Of a DNA stretch of 64,000 nucleotides, positions 55,690 through 63,916 are shown in pieces. The stretch is from Limnobacter parvus (lineage in GTDB: Bacteria > Pseudomonadota > Gammaproteobacteria > Burkholderiales > Burkholderiaceae_B). Where the stretch lies: the NCBI RefSeq assembly GCF_024623725.1, contig NZ_JANKHG010000017.1, forward strand, positions 349,265 through 413,264, written 5' to 3'. The position numbers and the translations under genes were made by a program. The notes beneath the pieces were generated by a model. The model saw only the letters and a program-made list of their open reading frames with translations, was not told the origin of the DNA and searched no databases. Every line of letters starts with the position of its first letter. Positions within the stretch are counted from its first letter, which is position 1.

Positions 55690-55771
55690 GTTTTTGCTCA
55701 CAGCAAGGCCGGGCCACCCTCTAGCAAATGCGCCCGGGCATGCAAAAACACAATTTTGGGAGACCAGACAA

Positions 55772-56812
55772 ATGAATTTTAAAATCAAAGCAATCTCGGC
55801 CGGTTTCGGCCTGGCACTGATGGCATCTGCATCACCGGCCTTGGCCAAACAAAAAGTTTGTGTATTCGACATTCTCGGCGCTGGTGGCGACGTGTTTAAC
55901 TTGAGCAAAGACTATGTTCTGGCGGCCAAGGGTTTCGGCGCCGATCTGCATCTGGAAGCTTTCACTGACGAAAAAATTGCGTCTGAGAACTTCAAGACCG
56001 GTCAGTGCGACATGTTGGTGGCCACTTCCTTCCGCACTCGGGCTTACAACTCGGTGGCTGGTTCTATTGATGCACTCGGTGCAGCGTCGGTTGTGAAAGA
56101 CGGCAAGGTCGACATGCCTTTGAGCTACGAAGTGGTGAAGCGCACCATTCAGTTGTTCGCTGGTGAAAAAGCCGATGCGCTGATGACTCAGGGCAACTTC
56201 CAGGTAGCAGGTATTTTCCCGTTTGGTGCCGCGTACCTTTACGTGAAAAGCCGCGATATCAACTCAGTTGAAAAACTGGCGGGTAAAAAAATCGCATCTT
56301 TTGACTACGATTCAGCTCAGAAAGAAATGATCTCCAAAGTGGGTGCATCGCCCGTGTCTGCAGACATTTCCAACTTTGGCGCCAAGTTCAACAACGGTTC
56401 GGTAGATATCATCGCTGCACCCGCCGCGGCTTACAAGCCACTTGAACTTTACAAAGGTTTGGGCAATGCAGGCGCAATCGTCCGCTTCCCGGTTGCCGTA
56501 TTGACCTATCAGTTGATCGTCAACAAGTCCAAGTTCCCGGACGGTTTTGCACAGAAATCACGTGACTACTGGTCCAAGAAATTCCCGGCGGGTATGCAAA
56601 TCATTACCAATGCCGAGAAGGGTATTCCTGGTGGCGCCTGGATGGACATTCCTGCTGCTGACTCGGTGAAGTACACAATTTTGTTGCGTGAATCGCGCAT
56701 CAGCCTGGCAAAAAGCGGATCTTATGATCCAAAGGCCTTGAACATCATGAAACAGATTCGTTGCGGTGTGAACCGTGCCGATTCTGAGTGTGCTACGAAA
56801 ACCGAGCTTTAA
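55772..56812 (+). CDS. Periplasmic solute-binding protein, AdeT1/2-like (TRAP type)
   Basis: 346 residues from ATG 55772; earlier in-frame codons are not preceded by a ribosome site. The signal peptide ends ASASPALAKQ. The mature part begins VCVFDILGAGGDVFNLSKDY, with GQCDMLVATSFRTRAYNS and KKIASFDYDSAQKEMISKVG. This is the putative solute-binding family named after AdeT1/AdeT2 of Acinetobacter, close to TRAP DctP proteins. The ligand is unknown. A terminator follows at 56857. Confidence 0.75.
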   Translation: MNFKIKAISAGFGLALMASASPALAKQKVCVFDILGAGGDVFNLSKDYVLAAKGFGADLHLEAFTDEKIASENFKTGQCDMLVATSFRTRAYNSVAGSIDALGAASVVKDGKVDMPLSYEVVKRTIQLFAGEKADALMTQGNFQVAGIFPFGAAYLYVKSRDINSVEKLAGKKIASFDYDSAQKEMISKVGASPVSADISNFGAKFNNGSVDIIAAPAAAYKPLELYKGLGNAGAIVRFPVAVLTYQLIVNKSKFPDGFAQKSRDYWSKKFPAGMQIITNAEKGIPGGAWMDIPAADSVKYTILLRESRISLAKSGSYDPKALNIMKQIRCGVNRADSECATKTEL

Positions 56813-56820
56813 AGAATTCA

Positions 56821-56841
56821 AGGCAGGCCACATACCTGCCT
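56821..56841. repeat. Hairpin after the solute-binding protein gene
   Basis: AGGCAGG (56821-56827) and CCTGCCT (56835-56841) with a 7-base loop, 16 bases upstream of the terminator stem. It may stabilise the 3' end of the binding-protein mRNA so that it exceeds the permease mRNA. Confidence 0.5.
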
Positions 56842-56856
56842 GTTTGCCTTTGCAGT

Positions 56857-56888
56857 AAAAGGGGGCTTGCCGTTGCCCCCTTTTTATT
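56857..56888 (+). terminator. Rho-independent terminator after the solute-binding protein
   Basis: AAAAGGGGGC and GCCCCCTTTTT pair around TTGCCGTT, followed by ATTA. It probably reduces read-through into the permease gene, favouring an excess of binding protein. Confidence 0.85.
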
Positions 56889-56947
56889 ACCTTTAAACAG
56901 CTATTTCGATCAGTCAACATAAAAGTTGGCGCTGACAAGGATCCGTT

Positions 56948-59668
56948 ATGCAGAGTTCCGCCGGCAAAAAATGGTTTGGTCGCACACCATCTGAATGGCT
57001 TTCCAGCCTTCCCATTTTCTCTCTTTTGTTACTCACCCTGATTATTGGTACGGGTGAAATGGTGCATGGCCAGTTGCTTCGCCTGGGCGAACGCATGTTT
57101 GGCGACCCTGAAAACCAGGTTCAGTACTTTTTGCTGCGTGCCGACCCGTCGGCCCCTACTTGTGAAGCAAACCCTGACATTGATGCTTTGGTTGCCAAGC
57201 AGGTTGCTGATGCGGAAACTGCGCCGAAGTCAGACCTTGATTTGCTGTTTGGCGATGTGGCAATTGACCCGAATGAAATTCGTGCATCTTTGGAAGCCGC
57301 CCGTGATCAGTGTCGCGAGCGCTATGCTGTGTATGAACGCGTAAGCAAGGCCATTACACCGGAAGTCGAAGTATTTCGCGAGGTAGAAACCGGATTCTTT
57401 GGCATCTTCAAGTTTGGTACTGAAAACCGACCCCTTATATTGTTGATCATGGTCGCGATTGCTGCCATTTCAACCACCAAACATTTCCATCACATCAGTT
57501 TGCGACCACCGCGAACCAAGAAAGACTTTCAGGTTTACTCGCTGGCCATGCTGGGCGCCAACCTGTTGATGACGATTTCAGCCAGCTATTACTTGAAGCT
57601 GCAATACGATTCCGGGGTTGCAGTTGAAAACCCACTGATCAGTATTATTGCAATTGCCCTGTTCGCCAGCTTGTCGTTCATCAGTTTGAAGGATGTGCTG
57701 AAGATACCCGCCCAGGCCGAGGAGGGGGGCAGTTATGGCATGGGCTTGTTGAGTATTCCGCTGTATGCCTTCATGGCTTTGAATGCGGGTATTAATTTCT
57801 TCATGGACGATTACATCGCGGGTCTGGCGATTTATTTCGGCCAGATTACCGAATTGTCTAGTATTTTTCTGAACTTGGCCTTGTACCTGTGGGCGGGTAT
57901 GTTGCTCAAGCAAACCCGCGTGGTTTCCTTGTTCATGGATATTCTTAAGCCCTGGAAGCTGCCGCCCGAGGTGTTCACTTACATTGTGTTGTTGGCTGCG
58001 GCTATCCCGACTGCCTACACAGGTGCATCCGGTGTATTCGTGATTGCTGCGGGTGCGATTGTATACAGGGAAGTATTGGCCTCAGGTGCCCGTCGACCAT
58101 TTGCCTTGGCGGCCACTGCCATGTCAGGTTCGCTGGGCGTGGTCCTTCGTCCCTGTTTGCTGATTGTGGTGATTGCCGCTTTGAACAAAGAGGTTACGAC
58201 CAGTGAGCTTTATGGCTGGGGTCTTTTTGTATTCATTCTGACGTCCACCATCTTCATGCTGATTGCTTTGCTTAAGGCAGAAGGGCGCGTTACTGAACGT
58301 GCGAGGGCCAAAGAGGCGCTGCCACAATCGCTTCGTGCATTGGTGCCTGTATCGCCTTACATCGTGATTGTCATGCTGGTTGTGTTTGGATATGAATATC
58401 TGCTGGACACTAAGCTTGACGAGTTCACTGCACCTGTGATGCTGCCGGTCATCATGCTGTTTGTGATCATTTTCGACAAACTGCGCGGCGGCCCCACCAA
58501 AGTGGGCGGTGATACACCTGCCGAGAAGAAAAAGAATCAGGGCCTGGAAATGGCGGTGCGTAGCGCCACCACGGAAACCATTGGTCACATTGGCGCGTTG
58601 ATCATGTTGATGGCCTTGTCCATCAGTGTGGGTGGCATGATTGAACGATCTGGTTTGATGAGCATCGTGCCCGCTGAAATGGCCAGTATTTGGGGTGCGT
58701 TGACTCTATTCATGATCATGATGGTATTCATCGGTATGGTGATGGATCCGTTCGGCGCGGTAATTCTGGTTTCGGCCACCGTGGCTCCTATTGCGTACAG
58801 CAATGGCATCCACCCAGTGCATTTCTGGATGATCGTGATCACCGCGTTCGAGTTGGGTTACCTGTCTCCGCCTGTTGCGCTGAATCAGCTTCTCACCCGA
58901 CAAGTCGTTGGCGAGGCTGAAATGGACAAGGTTGCCGAAGAAGTCAAGGGCAAAGCGTTCTATTATCGTTATGAGCGTTGGTTGCTGCCGGTATACACCT
59001 TGTTCATTGGATTGCTGATCGTGACCTACGGCGGTCAAGCCCTGATCAACAACGCAGACACATTGAAGCCAGTGAGCCATTTCTTGGGGCTGGACCAACT
59101 GCGGCCCGCTGTGCTGGATCAAACCCCCGAGGTTGAGCCAGCAGCAAGCCCGCAAACGTCTGTTGATTCTGCACTGGACCCAGCCGCAGACATTCTCTCA
59201 GCAGACGCTACGGGCACAGTCGATCCAGCGGTGGATATTCCACTGGATGATCCGTCAGGTAGTGCTACATCCACGGCCGACTTGGCAATGCCAGCGGTAC
59301 CTGCAGCACCAGCCATTGCTGACCCAGCAGTGGCGCAATCTGAGGTGACCGAGGTTGTCAGCAATTGGGCGGCCGCCTGGAGTGCTCGCGATGTAGAAGG
59401 GTATTTGAGCTTTTACTCAGCCAACTTCGAATTGCCTGGGGCTATCAGTCGCGCACAGTGGGAAAGCCAGCGCAGGAATCGAATTGCAAGCAAAGCCAAT
59501 ATCGAAGTGGCGATCAGCAATTTGAATATTCAGGTGAATGGAGAAGAAGCCACTGCTGAATTTGATCAGGCTTACAAAGCTGACAGCTACTCTGACAATG
59601 TGCGCAAAACACTGCGCATGAAGAAGGAAGATGGCCGCTGGAAAATTGTGACTGAACAAGCCAGCTGA
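56948..59668 (+). CDS. Fused TRAP permease (DctQ-like and DctM-like) with a C-terminal NTF2-like domain
   Basis: 906 residues, much longer than a DctM (about 430). Residues 1-260 contain four membrane helices (about 20-40, 158-178, 195-216, 228-246) around a Cys-containing periplasmic loop, placed like a DctQ. Residues 270-715 carry the DctM membrane domain: IPTAYTGASGVFVIAAGAIV, GMVMDPFGAVILVSATVAPI and ELGYLSPPVALNQLL. Then comes a linker of about 80 residues rich in Ala, Asp and Pro (PAADILSADATGTVDPAVDI). Residues 795-906 match an NTF2/SnoaL-type domain: SNWAAAWSARDVEGYLSFYS and EEATAEFDQAYKADSYSDNV. No separate DctQ gene is present. Substrate and the role of the tail are unknown. Confidence 0.78.
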   Translation: MQSSAGKKWFGRTPSEWLSSLPIFSLLLLTLIIGTGEMVHGQLLRLGERMFGDPENQVQYFLLRADPSAPTCEANPDIDALVAKQVADAETAPKSDLDLLFGDVAIDPNEIRASLEAARDQCRERYAVYERVSKAITPEVEVFREVETGFFGIFKFGTENRPLILLIMVAIAAISTTKHFHHISLRPPRTKKDFQVYSLAMLGANLLMTISASYYLKLQYDSGVAVENPLISIIAIALFASLSFISLKDVLKIPAQAEEGGSYGMGLLSIPLYAFMALNAGINFFMDDYIAGLAIYFGQITELSSIFLNLALYLWAGMLLKQTRVVSLFMDILKPWKLPPEVFTYIVLLAAAIPTAYTGASGVFVIAAGAIVYREVLASGARRPFALAATAMSGSLGVVLRPCLLIVVIAALNKEVTTSELYGWGLFVFILTSTIFMLIALLKAEGRVTERARAKEALPQSLRALVPVSPYIVIVMLVVFGYEYLLDTKLDEFTAPVMLPVIMLFVIIFDKLRGGPTKVGGDTPAEKKKNQGLEMAVRSATTETIGHIGALIMLMALSISVGGMIERSGLMSIVPAEMASIWGALTLFMIMMVFIGMVMDPFGAVILVSATVAPIAYSNGIHPVHFWMIVITAFELGYLSPPVALNQLLTRQVVGEAEMDKVAEEVKGKAFYYRYERWLLPVYTLFIGLLIVTYGGQALINNADTLKPVSHFLGLDQLRPAVLDQTPEVEPAASPQTSVDSALDPAADILSADATGTVDPAVDIPLDDPSGSATSTADLAMPAVPAAPAIADPAVAQSEVTEVVSNWAAAWSARDVEGYLSFYSANFELPGAISRAQWESQRRNRIASKANIEVAISNLNIQVNGEEATAEFDQAYKADSYSDNVRKTLRMKKEDGRWKIVTEQAS

Positions 59669-59686
59669 TCAGATAACCCTTAGTTG

Positions 59687-59726
59687 AAAAGCCCTTTCTG
59701 TAAAAAAACAGAAAGGGCTTTTTTTT
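59687..59726 (+). terminator. Rho-independent terminator after the TRAP permease
   Basis: GCCCTTTCTGT (59691-59701) pairs with ACAGAAAGGGC (59708-59718), followed by eight T. The A-run upstream lets it also work toward tRNA-Arg on the other strand. Confidence 0.9.
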
Positions 59727-59731
59727 ACCCG

Positions 59732-59806
59732 TGGTCTCCCGGACAGGAATCGAACCTATATTTGCCCCTTAGGAGGGGGCTGTATTATCCATTATACGAC
59801 CGGGAG
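59732..59806 (-). tRNA. tRNA-Arg (CCT anticodon)
   Basis: 75 nt on the minus strand. Acceptor CTCCCGG pairs with CCGGGAG; discriminator A and CCA are encoded (59735-59732). D stem GTAT/ATAC. The anticodon stem GCCCC/GGGGC holds loop CTCCTAA with CCT (plus-strand AGG at 59771-59773). The T arm is GGTTCGATTCC. Confidence 0.94.
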
Positions 59807-59993
59807 AATTGCCCGCATTTTACACTGCAACTGGCATTGACTGCTCACTTGTCTGGACGGCGTTTTGAATTTTTGGCGAGTGCGCTCCTGGTTTTTTATA
59901 AAAAACACAAATGCTTAGACGAGTTAATCAATAAATAGGGAGTGAAATCAATATCTTAAAAACTACGCTGCCCTGGCATGCACACTGCACAAC

Positions 59994-60003
59994 GCTTGGT
60001 ACC
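59994..60003 (+). promoter_or_regulatory. Decamer GCTTGGTACC shared with the second sigma gene
   Basis: GCTTGGTACC at 59994-60003 lies 25 bases before sigma 1. The same decamer occurs at 63773-63764 on the minus strand, upstream of sigma 2. The core GGTACC is self-complementary, so chance is not excluded. Confidence 0.3.
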
Positions 60004-60028
60004 ACCCACAAGCAAAACGAGGCAGAAA

Positions 60029-60631
60029 ATGGCGCAGCAAAACCAAGTTCAACAGATCGAAATCAGCATTCAGTCCAACGAAGACTCACTCGCGCCACTG
60101 ACCGCAGCGCAACTGCAAACACTTGAAGCCTTGCTGCGAGATCAAAAATCGCGTCTTACCCATTTTGTGCGCAAGCACCTACGTCGCGAAGATTTCATCG
60201 ACGACATCATTCAACAAACTCACATGGCTGCGTTTCGCAATTGGAGTCGGTTTCGTGGTGAGTCCAAGCCAGAAACATGGTTGTTTGGCATTGCATTGAA
60301 CCTGGTTAAAAATTTCCGTTATCGCGATACCAGCTTTCGTTTTCAGGATGACGACTTTGAAGAGCAAGTCAGCATGATTGCAGCCGACTCCATCTGCGAG
60401 CCAGAAGAGTCGTTGATGCAGCAAGAACGCATGGAATCGTTGAAGCAGGCGATTGATCACTTGCCCGGTAAAATGCAGTTGGTGGTTCAGTTGGTGCTTT
60501 TGGAAGGTTTTACATATCAAGATGCCGCACTGGAACTGGACCTGCCAATTGGCACCGTGCGTTCCCGTCTGTCAAGGGCGCGAGACATGCTGCGCCTTGA
60601 GGTGATGGAGCGTTCTGAAACAACCCATTAA
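60029..60631 (+). CDS. ECF sigma factor, HrpL-like paralogue 1
   Basis: 200 residues from ATG 60029 with GAGGCAG as ribosome site; the frame also opens at 59978. Region 2 is FIDDIIQQTHMAAFRNWSRF with ETWLFGIALNLVKNF (residues 65-110). Region 4 is YQDAALELDLPIGTVRSRLS (residues 160-190). It has no anti-sigma gene next to it. It is clearly related to the sigma factor at 63116-63691, sharing the pattern IQQT, TWLFGIALN and DLPIGTVRSR. It lies upstream of a sigma-54 activator, the order used by type III secretion regulators. Confidence 0.82.
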   Translation: MAQQNQVQQIEISIQSNEDSLAPLTAAQLQTLEALLRDQKSRLTHFVRKHLRREDFIDDIIQQTHMAAFRNWSRFRGESKPETWLFGIALNLVKNFRYRDTSFRFQDDDFEEQVSMIAADSICEPEESLMQQERMESLKQAIDHLPGKMQLVVQLVLLEGFTYQDAALELDLPIGTVRSRLSRARDMLRLEVMERSETTH

Positions 60632-60732
60632 ATTTGTCGCGTTCAGCAATGACTAGTTCAAAGGGGTGATTCGGGGGCTTTGCTTCACCTGCACAATGGG
60701 TTGTTCCCACCGACTTGGCGCAATTGGCATCC

Positions 60733-62061
60733 ATGACCGAATTAACCCTGTGTATTGAATCGCAAGAATTAAAAAGCCGGCTACGCGCAGCAGCCTTGCT
60801 GATGCAGGCCACTGTTCACGAATTGCCGCTGTCAGAGCTGATCACAAAGCGCAGTTTGCCTGCGCATTGGGTGTTGGTCGACCATGGGTTGGAGGAGCTG
60901 GGTGGTTTGATTGAGCGTTTCAAGGCCATGGGCCGAAAGCCGGAATGCCATATCATTCGGTTTATCGATAAACCCTGGCAAGAATATGTGTATCACGACA
61001 TTCCTATATTCGCGTCCATTGTTCGACCGCCCAATCCTTTGGCTGCGGTGCATGTTTTGGAGCGTTTGATTAAAACCAAGCCACTTCAGTTTGGAAAGAA
61101 GAAGCTGGCAGTCGATTCCGATGGGCCTTACGCCCCAGAATTTGTTCGGTCCAAGCCCATGCAGCGCGCAGTGGCGCAGTTGCAAGTACTCAAACAATTG
61201 CCGGTTGATACAGTGCTGATCGGTCAAACCGGCGCAGGCAAAGACACAGCAGCGCGCTGGCTGCATGCTCAGTCGGGCGTCAAAGGCGAATTCATTCATG
61301 TTAATTGCGCAGCGTTGCCCGAGCAATTGTTCGAGGCCGAGCTCTTTGGCGTTATGGCAGGCGCTTTTACAGGTGCCCAGAAAGACAGGCCGGGAAAACT
61401 TGAACTGGCCAATGAAGGCACACTTTACCTTGATGAAATGGACAGTCTTCCGTTGTCATGTCAGGCAAAGTTGCTGAATGCCTTGCAATACCGTGGAGCC
61501 ACACGTTTGGGTGGTAACTCATTTTATCAATCGACCTTTCGAGTGATTGCTTCCACCAAGGCAAGCCTTCCTGAGCTGGTGAAGCAGCAAAAGTTTAGGG
61601 AAGATCTGCATTTCAGGCTAAGTGTGTCGCAAGTTCAAATTCCCAGTCTTGCAGAAAGGCTTGAGGATATCCTGCCGCTGTATCGTCACTTTCTTAGTGA
61701 AGTTGCCTTTCAATTTCGGCTCGATGTGCCTGCAATCAGTACTGAAGAACTGGACGAATTGCTCAGTAAACCATGGCCCGGCAATGTTCGTGAGTTGCAC
61801 GCCTGCGCTCAAAGGCATGTGATTGGACTGGGTACTCCTTGCGACAATGCGGAGACCACTTCTAGTTTGGGCCTCAAGCAACGGCTGTTGTCTTTTGAGA
61901 AAGCCGTGCTTACTCAAGCACTCCATGCGCACAATGGTTGTGCCAAGTCTGCAAGTGAAAGTTTGGGAGTTCCCCTGCATTCCATGTATTACAGAATGAA
62001 GCGGTTTGAATTACTTGAAAAAGTCGGGAACTCTTTGGAAAACATCACCACTCAAATTTAA
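60733..62061 (+). CDS. Sigma-54-dependent activator (HrpR/HrpS-like, without a functional receiver)
   Basis: 442 residues from ATG 60733 (an earlier in-frame TTG at 60715 is less likely). Residues 1-135 resemble a degenerate receiver (PAHWVLVDHGLEELGGLIER). The AAA+ domain has Walker A IGQTGAGKDTAA (about 162-173), GAFTGA (about 210-215, sigma-54 contact) and Walker B GTLYLDEMDSL. NVRELHACAQ and a Fis-type C-terminal helix-turn-helix (CAKSASESLGVPLHSMYYRM) complete it. Such activators drive hrpL-type genes in type III loci. It follows the ECF gene by 101 bases. Confidence 0.85.
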   Translation: MTELTLCIESQELKSRLRAAALLMQATVHELPLSELITKRSLPAHWVLVDHGLEELGGLIERFKAMGRKPECHIIRFIDKPWQEYVYHDIPIFASIVRPPNPLAAVHVLERLIKTKPLQFGKKKLAVDSDGPYAPEFVRSKPMQRAVAQLQVLKQLPVDTVLIGQTGAGKDTAARWLHAQSGVKGEFIHVNCAALPEQLFEAELFGVMAGAFTGAQKDRPGKLELANEGTLYLDEMDSLPLSCQAKLLNALQYRGATRLGGNSFYQSTFRVIASTKASLPELVKQQKFREDLHFRLSVSQVQIPSLAERLEDILPLYRHFLSEVAFQFRLDVPAISTEELDELLSKPWPGNVRELHACAQRHVIGLGTPCDNAETTSSLGLKQRLLSFEKAVLTQALHAHNGCAKSASESLGVPLHSMYYRMKRFELLEKVGNSLENITTQI

Positions 62062-62076
62062 CTAACAGGCGCTTCT

Positions 62077-62298
62077 ATGACCATGATCAATTCAAATTCT
62101 CATTCTATTCAAGCTGCAAACCATGGCATTGGCCAATCCGGGGCCGCAGGTTCTGCTGTGTGCGGCACCTTTCAAGGCATTTTGAGCGATCTTGCCAAGC
62201 GGCCTCTAAAGCCTTTGGGCGTTCAAAAATTCGCGGGGCTGCAGCCTCCTCGCAGTCTGGCTCAGCAAATTCGCAGCGACACCGCTGCCATTGCTTAG
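62077..62298 (+). CDS. Small hypothetical protein, 73 residues
   Basis: MTMINSNSHSIQAANHGIGQ onward, polar at the N-terminus, with a Pro/Lys-rich middle (LAKRPLKPLGVQKFAGLQPP) and no membrane segment or signal peptide. The Ser/Asn-rich start is the kind seen in type III secreted substrates, but that alone is weak evidence. It lies 15 bases after the sigma-54 activator, same strand. No family recognised. Confidence 0.45.
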   Translation: MTMINSNSHSIQAANHGIGQSGAAGSAVCGTFQGILSDLAKRPLKPLGVQKFAGLQPPRSLAQQIRSDTAAIA

Positions 62299-62353
62299 CT
62301 TGATGATTCCCGCGCACAAGGCCTAGCCGGTGCTGGCGCGATCGTCCGGCTGG

Positions 62354-62665
62354 ATGCAAGTTGACAGCCGTGTCGTCATTGGCCTTGGTCATGGGGAGTT
62401 GTTGCAATCCACCTCCACACCCTGTGAATTTCAGGCCAAAATCGCATTGAACAGCTATGAAAGCAATTGTTTGCGAGACTGGCTTGCACACCGTTGGAAT
62501 TCCGAATCACTCGAAGGGACTTGTGTCTCCATGGTTGATGGTCTTGGCTTGATTGTTGTGATACCAATTGTCGCCAACAACTTACTGGATGCAAGAAAGC
62601 AGTTCGACGATTGGCTGGATGCCGTGGCCCGTGAGCGCGAACAATCCCATCATTCCCGCAAATAA
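62354..62665 (+). CDS. Hypothetical small protein near a putative type III locus
   Basis: 103 residues from ATG 62354 (the frame also opens with GTG at 62330). It contains VVIGLGHGELLQSTSTPCEF, RDWLAHRWNSESLEGTCVSM and NLLDARKQFDDWLDAVARER, an alpha/beta mix with an amphipathic C-terminal helix. No signal peptide. The size and fold pattern could fit a chaperone or needle accessory protein, which I cannot show. No good ribosome site. Convergent with the CesT-like gene at 62685. Confidence 0.4.
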   Translation: MQVDSRVVIGLGHGELLQSTSTPCEFQAKIALNSYESNCLRDWLAHRWNSESLEGTCVSMVDGLGLIVVIPIVANNLLDARKQFDDWLDAVAREREQSHHSRK

Positions 62666-62684
62666 TTCACTTCGAAAAATGTAC

Positions 62685-63116
62685 TTAGATGGCTGTTTTG
62701 TGTTGAAAGTAAGTTTGTTTGTAGGCGAACGCCACGTGAATGAACTGATTGAATTGAAATAAGGCCTGGTCGGCATTTTCACTGGTGATTTCAATGCAAA
62801 TTCTTAAGCAATTGTCATGATCTGAAATTGCCATGGATGTGCCATTTGGCAGGTCATTCAACAGTTCTGAAAAAATACCCATGGCCATGCGCAGCTGGTC
62901 ATCTTGAACTTGCAATGATTTTCCCAAACAAAATATACGGGCGCTTACTCTGCAATCTGCCCCTTTCAAATGTTGAAGTTCAATGGTCAAGTTTTGTTCA
63001 TAATCAATACGGTAAGCATCTGATTCTGCAGCTTGTTCGGTATCTGCCAAAGTCATTCCGAGAGACTCCAGAATCAGATTTAATGCACCATAACGAGTAT
63101 TCAGTAATGCTGTCAT
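62685..63116 (-). CDS. CesT-family type III secretion chaperone-like protein
   Basis: 143 residues, no signal peptide. The layout is that of class I chaperones: an N-terminal helix (YGALNLILESLGMTLAD), strands (YRIDYEQNLTIELQHL, CRVSARIFCLGKSLQVQ), a helix (RMAMGIFSELLND) and a final helix (ENADQALFQFNQFIHVAFAY). Its start overlaps the stop of the sigma factor by one base (TGATG), so they are coupled. Dedicated chaperones of this type keep effectors ready for secretion. The assignment rests on pattern and context. Confidence 0.5.
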   Translation of the reverse strand: MTALLNTRYGALNLILESLGMTLADTEQAAESDAYRIDYEQNLTIELQHLKGADCRVSARIFCLGKSLQVQDDQLRMAMGIFSELLNDLPNGTSMAISDHDNCLRICIEITSENADQALFQFNQFIHVAFAYKQTYFQHKTAI

Positions 63117-63691
63117 CAGTCCATGTACATGTCGTAAATTGATTTTAATTGAGCGCGAGATCTGGAAATTCTAGAGCGCACTGTTCCAATCGGGATGCCC
63201 AATATGTCTGCTGCTTCTTGATAGGAATTTCCATGTTGAACCACCAGAATCAAGGTTTCACGCAAATCATTGGGCAAATTGCCAATTGCAGATTCAAGCT
63301 TGATGCTGAATTCATTTTTCATACAATGCTGCATGGGGTCCGAGCCCTCGGCTTGCTCAAGCTCCAGGTCTTCATCCGATGTGAAGTGAAATTTGTATTG
63401 GGGTGAGCGGCGCGCGGTGTTGCGAATAATATTAAGCGCAATTCCAAAAAGCCAGGTGGCCCGTTTGGCATCACCTCGAAAGCTGTCCCAGCAGCAGTAG
63501 GCCTCGATTAAGGTTTGCTGAAAAATATCTTCCACCGCATTTTCATCGCGAAAGTGCTTGATGATGAAATTCCGTAGCCGTTTTTCCTGCTTGGCGACCA
63601 GCAACTCGAATTCGGAGCGGGTGGCGTCCATCTTTGCGACGGAACACCGCTGAATCGCTGTGATCTTGAGTTTTGGTGCAATTGGTTTCAT
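63116..63691 (-). CDS. ECF sigma factor, HrpL-like paralogue 2
   Basis: 191 residues from ATG 63691, which has AAAGG 6 bases upstream; the ATG at 63727 has none. Region 2 is VEDIFQQTLIEAYCCWDSFR and TWLFGIALNIIRN, region 4 is YQEAADILGIPIGTVRSRIS. Like paralogue 1, it lacks an anti-sigma neighbour and a zinc-binding motif. It is transcribed with the CesT-like gene. A hrp-box-like motif lies about 200 bases upstream on the same strand (63916-63888), which might mean control by one of the two sigma factors. Confidence 0.82.
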   Translation of the reverse strand: MKPIAPKLKITAIQRCSVAKMDATRSEFELLVAKQEKRLRNFIIKHFRDENAVEDIFQQTLIEAYCCWDSFRGDAKRATWLFGIALNIIRNTARRSPQYKFHFTSDEDLELEQAEGSDPMQHCMKNEFSIKLESAIGNLPNDLRETLILVVQHGNSYQEAADILGIPIGTVRSRISRSRAQLKSIYDMYMD

Positions 63692-63763
63692 GTCGAGCCT
63701 TTCTACTTGGAACGGTAGGGGAATCATGGTCGGCCTCGGCGAATTTCTTGAATAACGGCACAG

Positions 63764-63773
63764 GGTACCAAGC
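63764..63773 (-). promoter_or_regulatory. Decamer GCTTGGTACC, second copy
   Basis: Read on the minus strand, GCTTGGTACC lies 72 bases upstream of the sigma 2 start at 63691. It is identical to the copy at 59994-60003. Confidence 0.3.
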
Positions 63774-63887
63774 CCGTCAAAACTGCTGCCTAGGTATCAC
63801 TAGAGAGGGGGGTGGGCGGACGCAGCGCTTTCCAAATATTGAAAAGTATGAGTTTGAATATTCCGGCCTTTTTTCTCTCTCTGATGC

Positions 63888-63916
63888 TGAGTGCAAAGCC
63901 AAGAGCAGATGGTTCC
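63888..63916 (-). promoter_or_regulatory. hrp-box-like promoter motif
   Basis: On the minus strand GGAACC (63916-63911), a 16-base spacer and GCACTCA (63894-63888). The known HrpL target is GGAACC-N15/16-CCACNNA, so this has one mismatch, G for the first C. It points toward the sigma 2 gene, whose start is 196 bases downstream. Confidence 0.4.

Noticed and set aside
59684-59938. 84-residue plus-strand open frame
   Set aside because: It runs antisense through tRNA-Arg and the terminator; SPGQESN-type translations are a known artefact of tRNA genes.
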